DNA of 64,000 nt from Holtermannia corniformis (taxonomy: Eukaryota; Basidiomycota; Tremellomycetes; Holtermanniales): assembly GCA_001599935.1 (NCBI GenBank), contig BCIJ01000006.1, positions 499,931-563,930 on the forward strand, written 5' to 3'. Made by a program: the position numbers and the translations under genes. The notes under the pieces were generated by a model, which was not told the DNA's origin, did no database searches, and saw only the letters and a program-made list of their open reading frames with translations. This document shows positions 56,801-64,000 of the stretch, piece after piece. Position 1 is the stretch's first letter. The number at the start of each line of letters is the position of its first letter.

Positions 56801-57503
56801 GACGTTTTACAAAGGCATGCTGAGCGACGGCACTGCCAGCGAGTCGGGCGCTGTCAAAGCCGGCTTCGAGCCGCCAGAGACGGCGTTCCTGCTAGAACGA
56901 GACGGCGTCCGACAGAACGTGACGTTTGTCGACCAGGATCATCCGGAAAGCCCGCAGAACAAGAGCATGTGCAACTACCGCGAAGCCAACCTCGTCAGCG
57001 ACATTGTCGCCGATCTGCTCTACTGCAACCCGACAATGAAAGGTGCGGACATTGGCGTCATTGCGCCCTATGTCGGCCAAGTCGCCCTCATTGATCACAC
57101 GCTCAACGCCGATGCCAAGCGCCAGCCAGCCTTCAAGCAACTGCTCGGTGACCGAGCGGATGAGGTGAGGGACATCGAGGTCAAGACCGTCGATGGGTTC
57201 GAAGGGCGCGAAAAGCAAGTCATCATCTTTTCGACGGTTCGATGCAACGACTATGGTGGGATTGGCTTCCTTGCCGACTGGCGTCGGCTGAATGTCGGGC
57301 TCACTCGCGCGAAGAGGGTGAGTTGTGGCTTGCACCCGTCACTCCGCTAACGTTCACAGGCGCTGATCATCCTCGGCAACTCGCGCACACTGAGCAAAGC
57401 CCGGGCAAGCTCACGCCCCACGTCCTATCCCGCCGGCGGCGTCAAGATCTGGAAAGAGTTCATTCGGCATCTCAAGGACAATCACCTCGTTCTCCCGCAC
57501 TAA
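53866..57503 (+). CDS. SF1B helicase, Upf1/Hcs1/IGHMBP2-like
   Basis: A superfamily 1B DNA/RNA helicase. After a weakly conserved N-terminal part (VSVAARHIHGSRSSAAVTAQ, possibly a mitochondrial presequence) comes FVPLLAAEQQEEQKAWETRL, KEWNDERLEREGYALMRLGG, matching the start of Hcs1/IGHMBP2. The core has Q motif LNPSQMRAIAMMLGERLSLV, Walker A GPPGTGKTRTIIE (split by two introns), PQPILVTAFTNVAVDNLLDG, FLDEASMATEPGSLIPL (motif II, DEAS), GDHKQLPPVI (motif III), LDTQYRMHPSISAFPNQTFY (motif IV), VKTVDGFEGREKQVIIFSTV and ADWRRLNVGLTRAKRALIIL (V, VI). The stop is at 57503. The start is unresolved: the listed frame has no ATG until 54463, and splice signals upstream (GTGAGT at 53860) suggest a missed 5' exon. 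DNA versus RNA substrate is unknown. Confidence 0.85.
55715..55817 (+). other. 12-nt microexon carrying PPGT of the Walker A motif
   Basis: The microexon CCGCCCGGGACC (55762-55773) lies between a 47-nt intron (55715-55761, acceptor CCCGTAG) and a 44-nt intron (55774-55817, donor GTGCGT, acceptor CCTCAG). The join QG|PPGT|GKTRT restores GPPGTGKT. Skipping the exon would remove four P-loop residues but stay in frame. Confidence 0.88.
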
Positions 57504-57686
57504 TCACGTCTGCTTTTGCTTTCGATTTTGTTCACTTGTTGCCTTGCACCAATGTATCGATGATGTGATGTCATACCATGCTGCGTCTAGTAGTACACGC
57601 CAGAGGCGTAGTCTCGTAATGTCCATGCGTCGCGGTGCAGACGCTCGAGACTGATGTCTCCTGGCCCCCCTGTTCCCTCTTCCAGA

Positions 57687-60600
57687 TCATGCGTCGACGT
57701 CAGGTACCGCAACTGGAGTGGCGGGTTTGGGTGGGTTTGGCGGGAAGCCAAAGTCCTGCATGCTTGTCAACCTGTCGTCTCTGATGGACACTGGCAGTTC
57801 TCACCATCTTGCCATTATCCCGGTCGGGGCTGACAAGCCGGGCGTACTCGAGATACAACCGGTACATGTACGCCTGCATGTCCTCTCGGCGCCATGCTGT
57901 CCTTGTGTCAGTAACATCACGGGAGCGCCGTGTGTGGACATACTGCGTTCAACCCAGCACTGGCCATTGCTCGCAATCCGGCGCGCGACCTCATCATGCC
58001 CGCCCTTGGTGCCGGGAGGCCCACGGAAGCTGCACCAGTTAGTGGCTGCAGGACGGGGGTATACTCGACTGACAAAGCCATAATAGAGTATAGATCCGAA
58101 TAATCCATCTTGGAGGGCACGTAGGCATACCACTCGGGTAGCGTTTGCGTGTCTGGATCATGTCAGACCGTGACGTGAGGCTCATGCTCAACCACTCACT
58201 CCACTCTGGGAAAATGGAGGCCTTGATGACCATACTGCGGCATTGTCAGAACAAAGCGATCTGACTAAAGGAATAACGCACTTTCTGCTCGCCATCAAGC
58301 GCGGGAAGCGCGAACTCCAAGCGTTGCCGTCAGTCTGCAAAGGGGGTCAGTCAGCATCCTCAATCCACGACTGAGATTGCACGCACGTCAAACACGTATT
58401 TGTATTGGTTCGACTTTTCCGCATTGTCCTTGTCGGCAAAGTTGAACAGCTCCCTGGTCACCATCAGTTTGGTAGTCCCAACGCAGACTGTCTACCCACT
58501 TCATGGCGTCACACGTCCCATCTCCCCAATCGCACTGCCAAGGCCCACCGGCGAGCTTGACGTCCATGTAGTACTTGCCGAGATCGCGCAACGAGTAATC
58601 TTTGATCTCGGCTTCACCTGAGCGACCGAGCGGGACGAGAACCTCTTGGCGTGCAGTCGAGTGATCGTTGGCCATGAGGTGCAAGCGAGAACGGTGCGAC
58701 TCGCGCCAGCGTGAGCCTGTGCCCGCGTTGTGGTCGAGACCGGTTGCGAGGCCGCGCTGTGCAATGTCCACTCGTCAGCAGATGACGAGCAGGTGCCCGC
58801 GCAAGACGAACCCAGTAAAGCATGTTGCTCTTCTTATTCCATGCTGGGTCGGGACCGACGTCGTCACGTCGTCCATCCTTGCCGACTGGTGTGATGGGGA
58901 TATCAGCGTGCAGCGTCGTCTTGCTGAGAACGAGGATCGGGAGCAAGCGAGTGTGAGGCTTTGGGTGCGAGTCGCCGTTCTTGACCTCGAGGGTGATGCC
59001 GTGCGTCGACATGAGCTGTACTTGTCAGCATGCGCAATGGAACACAAAGTTGACGGGACACACCGAAGGGTGATGGCATGGGTCCATAGCTGCCAAGTGC
59101 GAAGACACAAAAGTGTCCGTAGCGGCTACTCCAGCATCAGCAGCGTACACGAAAGGCCGACACTTGAACAGCTCACCCTCCTCCTTTTCGCCCTTTGCCA
59201 GCGGGCTGTCAGGTGCGCACGCCTTGACATAGTCATTGACCGGCTTATCCTCAGTATCCGGGTGAGGCGTCACTGTACAATGTCAGCCACAGCCAATCGC
59301 CTTGGCGTCCCAACTCACACTTGTGCTGCTTTGCCATATCCGTCAACTCCTTCATACGCGCATAGTCGAGCATGATCGTCGGCTGATCATGGATCGTAAA
59401 CGTCGCCCTTCACCCGTACGTCAGCCATCGTTGCCCTTGATCGGACAGCTCGACACTCACCTGAACGTGCCGATCCGATCAATGAATGGTTCCATCAAGT
59501 TGATCTGAGCGTCGGCTCGCGGTCGGCTTGCCCACCACGTATCACGCGAGTAGTCGTCGTTCCACTGGAGCTCGACTTGACCGTCGTGCACGAGCAGGGT
59601 AAAGGTCTCGGCCACAGTCTCGGCTTCCTTCATGCGCTCTGCGAGGACGTCGATGGGGAGAGCAAAGTAGGGAAGAAGAGCGGTCATGATCCTAGCCAGA
59701 GGTGAGTGGGATACTGGTTGCGAGCAGCACGCTTACGGGTCGTATTCGTCTGGCAAGAGTACGTTGCGCGATTGAGCGAATTGCCACCTGAAGAAGATCA
59801 GCTGCTGTCAATGGAGCATGATGGATTGTGTAGGATCAAGGGTGCTTTGGCCGGGACATCAAACTCGCGGAAAGAGAGGGGGGCTACATTCGACGCGATG
59901 GCAGCTCGAGGCATGAGCTGTAGACGCGGAAACAAGTGCCCAACTGTGCAGCTCTGTACTACCCAGCTTGAAGTCTTGACAACGCCCACCGGTAAGCCCT
60001 ATTTAGCGCGTAGAGTCTCAATCACAGCCACACGCCGCAGCGGGGACTGCTCGGCATGTCGTACCAATAGGTCATCGGGCTTCCACGATATCACATCAAC
60101 GGTCTGATGACAGACATCGTTAGGCCAACGATGACCTGAAAGTGGGGTTGTCCAACTCTCGGAATGCAGCGCAAGTGCATGTCCCGTAACCGAGCGCAAA
60201 GTAGACTCACCACTCGCCGAAACCCTTTGGCGGTTCCCTGTTCCACCTCGCGCGATACTCGTCTACGGCCTGCTCGAGTGTCTTGCTCTGCCTCGCGACC
60301 AAATCTTGCCATTTCCTCTCGCCATCTCTAAGCAGTCCCAGAATCGGGTTCGTCAAGCCCGAGTGATGGATCGGCGTCGTGTCGGCCTCTGCCTCGGCCG
60401 ATTCTAGATCATCCTCTTGCTCGGTCTCGAACGCCGGTGTCTGCACCGTGACATTCGACGCCTTTACGATCCCCGTCGACACGGCCTCGAGCACCAGGGC
60501 GTTTGCACGCGCCTTTTCTTCTTTACTGAGCGCGTCGAACGGTGATAAGAATAGACACTGGCCATCTTCGTCCCATTCGGGCGGACTGTCGATCCCGAAC

Positions 60601-60776
60601 GGAGACGGGATCGCAGGTAGCCATTTGCCGGGGCTGAATTCTGTGATTTGGGCGTCGGTCGACCCGGGTGTGAACAGGAAGATGAGTGAGAGGAAGGTAA
60701 GGACTGCAAGGCCTAGTAGCAGGATCCGGCGTGGGACTGGAACGGGGAAAGGGAGCGCGAAGGGGAGGCCGGCCAT
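57687..60776 (-). CDS. CAP10-like glycosyltransferase, family GT90
   Basis: GT90 enzymes include Cryptococcus Cap10/Cxt1-type xylosyltransferases acting in the secretory pathway. The N-terminus is a type II signal anchor: [20 protein letters not shown] then [19 protein letters not shown] stem region rich in acidic residues follows, ending in the conserved PPKGFGEW. Then come [20 protein letters not shown] with a WR..HR-type region, [46 protein letters not shown] (the usual YKYVFDVDG-like core), [53 protein letters not shown] and [20 protein letters not shown]. The last exon ends VAVPDVDA. Membrane-bound Golgi placement follows from the anchor. Whether it makes capsule-like or wall glycans is unknown. 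About twelve introns. Confidence 0.88.
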
Positions 60777-61121
60777 GGTGCTAGGAGGAAGGGAGGGTGG
60801 CGGTGTAACCGGGACCGCGGTGATGGTGCTTGTGAGCCCCTTTGAGATGGAGGAGAGGTGGAGAACGCGCTGTCGTTGGTATGCTGGCTCTGGGATGATC
60901 CTACCTGTCCCCCGCCTGCAGCGTTTGATGCTGCACGATTTGCGCGCGCATCAGTCTCACCGCGACGCTCGAGACTCGGCCAAAGCCCGACACAGTTAGG
61001 CTTGCGGCGGACAAGCCTATTATTGGCACCAGCTGGGTAGATAGGCCTGCAGCACTATTTACTCCCGCTTGCCCACTAGGCACCCTTCAGTACTCGCTGG
61101 GACTCAGCAGTCAGCACCACC
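60777..61121. promoter_or_regulatory. GT90/RPB9 divergent region
   Basis: About 345 bp between divergent starts; no stand-out motif. Confidence 0.35.
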
Positions 61122-61817
61122 ATGCCCGCCCTCCGCTTCTGCCAGGAATGGTCAGTGACAGCTATAGCACCTTGTATGCAATCTGTTCTACTTGCTGATG
61201 CTTTAACACCAGCAATAACCTCCTGTATCCTCGAGTGCGTCCATAATCCTCACTTGCCAGACATGCTAAGACCATGACCTCGTGCAGTCCGACAACAACT
61301 CGAAAATCCTACTGTACGCGTGTCGCAACTGTGCATTCTCGGAGAACGCGGGCGATGCGGCATGCGTGTATCGGAACGACTTGCTGACGGTCGCAAGGTG
61401 CGTGCCGCTCCTTGGTCGCCATGACGTGCTACAACTGATACTGACCAATATTACCGCGATATAGAGAACAACCTGGTGTAGTCCAAGATCTCGAGACGGA
61501 CCCAACACTGCCGCGGTCTAATATCCTGTGTCCGCACTGCAACAACCAGGGGTGCGTTCATGTCCTCGCTATGCCCGAGCATCCCATCGAGCTTTCCCCT
61601 GGACACCATTGCTCTCATGTCGTCACACTGTATACCCGGAGTACTGACATGATCTTTCGCAGCGCCGTGTTCTACCAAGATCAGTCTAAGCGGCACACAA
61701 CCAACATGTACGCCCATCCCCGCCTCACACATGAGCTGACAGCTTCATAGGACTCTGTTCTACTGCTGCCTATCGTGCAAAAAGGCGTTCAGGGATCCCG
61801 GCGTCAAGCTGCGGTGA
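61122..61817 (+). CDS. RPB9: RNA polymerase II subunit Rpb9
   Basis: Rpb9 holds two zinc ribbons at the Pol II jaw and helps start-site choice and proofreading. Exons join to MPALRFCQE-CNNLLYPR-SD, then NNSKILLYACRNCAFSENAG (first ribbon Cys pairs CQEC and CRNC), VYRNDLLTVA, EQPGVVQDLETDPTLPRSNI, LCPHCNNQG (second ribbon), AVFYQDQSKRHTTNM and TLFYCCLSCKKAFRDPGVKL. Five short introns, the first after MPALRFCQE. The C-terminal ribbon lacks the Asp-Glu pair used by TFIIS, as usual for Rpb9. Length about 120 aa, normal. Confidence 0.92.
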
Positions 61818-62487
61818 TGAACACGGACGGTATCGTGGGATAGAGAGCGGCCTGGTTTGCATCGACTCGTTGGGATGTATAGTAGTGTACCATTCTGCCG
61901 TCTCGTCGTTTGGGCGCGCTTGCTCTGCGACCTTGCCTTCGTGCGAGGGTGACGCTATGGGCAATAGTTCAAGCGCAGTTGACATGCGCCGTGAAGGTAT
62001 ACAAAGGGTCAGCTGGCTGACAATCACGATGACGGGCCATCTCGACTTGAGCTTTGTGGGACACCACATCGACTGTATTCAGGAAGACTGTCAACGCCTA
62101 TGGCTCACAAGCGTAAGCGCGTCGCGTCCAAGCCCTTGATCCACTATTCGTGTTAATGCAGGACACATGGACGAACAGCCGCTAGCTACATCACGTCATG
62201 GATCATCGGTCCGTAGCCGAACGCTTCACGCTGAGAGCCTGAAAGGTCCATACAGCCCGTCTCAAAGGTGATATACCATAGTGGCTTGGATCCCGCGCTA
62301 GACCAGAATCACACCTTGTTGCGCCAGTGATCTGATTCCTTTGATGTCCGAGCTGCGGCCCAGATTTCAGACACCGCGGCCGGCGCGGCAAGCCATGCCG
62401 TTCTGAATCGCGGATCCCAGATATAAGCGCTCGCAATTGGACTGTGTACTCGAGCCGACCCAATCTAGCGCTAGATCACAGTTGACG
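61818..62487. other. Gene-poor region upstream of the mini-chromo gene
   Basis: Only short, unlike-anything frames. A GATATAAGC box at 62420-62428 sits 60 bp before the next start. Confidence 0.35.
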
Positions 62488-62757
62488 ATGCCCGCAGCCA
62501 CCCGCAGCCAAGCCTTTGACACTGCTGCTCAGCAGCAGTTGCTCGACGAGAACGAAGCGAGCATCAAGTATGAGATTGACAGGTTTATTCGCTACGCCGA
62601 CGGCGGTAGCAAGATTGAGGTCGAGTGGTCAGACTATTGGGGGGAGAACTCACTGGAACCTGTCGATCACCTCAAGAGCGAGCTTTCGACGGCCGACTAT
62701 GATGAGCTCGAAGGTAACATGAACCGTCGATTGGCGAGGTCTTCGACGCGGCAGTGA
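62488..62757 (+). CDS. 89-aa mini-protein with a chromo-like domain
   Basis: Single exon, MPAATRSQAFDTAAQQQLLD first, then a chromo-domain pattern: KYEIDRFIRYADGGSKIEVE, W-SDYW-GENSLEPVDHLKS and ELSTADYDELEGNMNRRL. Compared with the family (YEVEKIL...YLVKWKGY....NTWEP..NL), the first aromatic (Y), the W of VEW, the Y/W of SDYWGEN and the EP..HL stretch line up, so the methyl-lysine cage residues are present. Free-standing chromo domains this small often come from retrotransposon integrases or heterochromatin proteins. A related start lies 1.25 kb to the right. Confidence 0.55.
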   Translation: MPAATRSQAFDTAAQQQLLDENEASIKYEIDRFIRYADGGSKIEVEWSDYWGENSLEPVDHLKSELSTADYDELEGNMNRRLARSSTRQ

Positions 62758-63745
62758 TCTGTAGCTCGTGCAGTCATAGCTCATGCAGTCGTAACTCTAT
62801 TGGCAGTCAATGTTCATAGGTTGAGTAACGCCACCTTGGCTAGTCTTGACAGATCCTTGTACAGCCAGTAGTACTGCGCAGCTACAGTGCTCGGTAAAGC
62901 TTCAACTATCGCTTCAAACGATATCGACACAACGACATGCCTTCCGTAGTTGCTAAACGCGAAGGTGGCGTTGCATCTCGTATAACGGTGTTGAATCACG
63001 ACTATCTCTCATCACTTTGAGTTGATGCGCTCTCCGCCTTGTGAAACACCGTCGCCGAGCCAGTACCCCCGATGGGGCTCGCGGATGCTTCGCTTGACTT
63101 ACCAGCGCTCCCGTACTGCTACTGCTCTTTTAGCAATTGCCGGCTCGCGGCGTCCTGATCGTTCAAATCTTGATCTTCAGTGGACAGTGGACATCTGAGG
63201 GTACTCCGTCATATCGCGTCTTAGAATGGTAAGAATGGCAGGATAACTCGCTTCGATGTATAAAGTCGTATCCATAGTCCGATGACACCTGGAGTCATCC
63301 TTTCAGATGCTTTCGGAAGGCACACGAACGATATGGGCCTTTTCGGGTTTGACCTTCTCGTATATGTACCTCCGCCAAGATACTGCAATATCGTTGCTCC
63401 TTGCATATTGAGCAAGATGCAGTGTTCGCTAATTTTGAAGCGATTGGTGCCAAGCACAGAACCAATGGAGAATCATTACGCCTTCCCGATGTACAGATAT
63501 CGACCCCTTCTCAAACGATCTTTTGATAGGCTATGCTTTGCACATCGATTTAGCCAAGGCTATTCAGATCGCGCCAGCCTCGCTGGCGCATCCATCTCAA
63601 GCCGCCTCCTTGCAGCGCTCTGGCGGTTCCTACGCTATCTGCTTTCTATAGAAGCTGAGATTCAACGTGGGTCCTCCTTAGTGCGACCATCTGGATATAA
63701 GCACAGCGGGCAGACGGTGATCTCGTCACCAAATCTCAACTCACC
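62758..63745. other. AT-richer gene-poor region between the two MPAxTRSQ genes
   Basis: Base composition is lower in GC than the rest of the window. Frames are many and short, with no family match. It contains a perfect 8-bp stem hairpin (63571-63589) and a second GATATAAGC box (63694-63702) 52 bp before the next start. Confidence 0.4.
63571..63589. repeat. Perfect hairpin, 8-bp stem and 3-nt loop
   Basis: GCGCCAGC-CTC-GCTGGCGC. Similar triloop hairpins occur at 63925-63939 (GTAGGC-TTC-GCCTAC). Confidence 0.75.
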
Positions 63746-63928
63746 ATGCCCGCCATCACACGCAGTCAGAAAGCGATTCAGGACGACGCGGACGCTGAAG
63801 CGCAGCTTCACGCCGAGGCGGACCAGTATCAAAAATTCGATATCGCGCAGTTGCATACAGCTCGGACGGTACTGTTAGATTGGGGAAGAACCGTGATGCA
63901 TCTCGCTCGCTACGGCTCTACTTTGTAG
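63746..63928 (+). CDS. 60-aa paralogue of the mini-chromo gene, degenerate or cut short
   Basis: Starts MPAITRSQKAIQDDADAEAQ, clearly like MPAATRSQAFDTAAQQQ at 62488; the DNA around the two ATGs is also alike. It continues YQKFDIAQLHTARTVLLDWG and stops at 63928. The K-(F/Y)-(D/E)-I run matches KYEIDRF of the other copy, but the rest of the chromo pattern (W..Y...N..EP) is missing, so this copy seems decayed or truncated. No intron that would restore it was found. Confidence 0.45.
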   Translation: MPAITRSQKAIQDDADAEAQLHAEADQYQKFDIAQLHTARTVLLDWGRTVMHLARYGSTL

Positions 63929-64000
63929 GCTTCGCCTACGGCTCGCACGCCATCCTGACTGTCTCGCCGGATGCAGTATCATCTGCATCCTCGCCGGATG
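63925..64000. repeat. Hairpin and short-repeat cluster at right edge
   Basis: GTAGGC-TTC-GCCTAC (63925-63939), GATGCAG-TATCAT-CTGCATC (63970-63989), and TCGCCGGATG at both 63964-63973 and 63991-64000. The second copy ends exactly at the window edge, so the repeat may continue outside. Confidence 0.65.

Noticed and set aside
57687..60776. Capsule gene cluster around the CAP10-like gene
   Set aside because: Neighbours are a helicase and RPB9; no other sugar-transfer or capsule gene is nearby.
63282..63878. 198-aa plus-strand frame in the gene-poor region
   Set aside because: No family likeness, unusual composition, overlaps the MPAITRSQ start in another frame; probably chance.
63900..64000. 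Telomeric or subtelomeric repeats at the right edge
   Set aside because: No TTAGGG-like tandem repeat; only short hairpins and a 10-bp repeat seen twice.

Overview
The window is nuclear DNA from a compact fungal genome. Nearly every gene is cut by many short introns, mostly 44 to 70 nt, with GT(G/A/C)NGT-type donors, a CTGAC/CTAAC/CTGAT-like branch site just upstream, and a YAG acceptor. Intergenic gaps are often under 200 bp, and a third to a half of exon phases were only recoverable by splicing by eye. The gene set (eIF3l, GARP Vps53, dynactin p25, Rad7, ELMO, Thg1, P5A ATPase, a CAP10-like GT90) together with the high GC and very high intron density suggests a basidiomycete, possibly a small-genome yeast-like lineage. 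The genus cannot be fixed from this sequence.

Layout, left to right. 1-3739 (-): a large gene with an N-terminal chromo-like domain, cut by the window edge. Then ATP11, a 97-aa single-pass membrane protein, THG1 (-), an ELMO protein (+), a conserved-looking membrane protein (-), an unresolved small gene (+), an Aro8-type aminotransferase (+), a coiled-coil protein (+), dynactin p25 (-), VPS53 (+), proteasome RPT5 (-), HSP90 (-), RAD7 (-), thymidylate kinase (+), a mitochondrial GGQ release-factor-like protein (-), eIF3l (+), a family-X DNA polymerase (+), an unrecognised protein (-), mitochondrial uS13 (+), a CBS/PB1 membrane protein (-), prefoldin 4 (+), a class III CoA-transferase (-), beta-tubulin (-), the P5A ATPase Spf1 (+), beta-carbonic anhydrase (+), a Upf1-like SF1 helicase (+), a GT90/CAP10-like glycosyltransferase (-) and RPB9 (+). 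From 61.8 kb on the DNA is gene-poor and hairpin-rich, with two tiny related genes starting with MPAxTRSQ, one of which carries a chromo-like domain.

Almost all genes are housekeeping genes packed as divergent and convergent pairs. There is no operon, toxin or defence cluster, CRISPR array, rRNA, or tRNA that I could recognise. No clearly new multi-gene system is visible. The unusual content lies in gene architecture and regulation: a 6-nt microexon in HSP90, a 12-nt microexon carrying the middle of the helicase Walker A motif, an intron splitting the HSP90 MEEVD tail, two GC-AG introns, a shared ATAACGCCG promoter box in two divergent promoters, a candidate alternative first exon in the CBS/PB1 gene, an Rpt5 tail ending Tyr-Phe-Ala, and the duplicated mini-chromo genes at the right end.

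Exon joins were made by hand from splice signals and family conservation. Coordinates of multi-exon genes span start to stop including introns. Start codons of four genes (12857, Spf1, carbonic anhydrase, helicase) are not secure.
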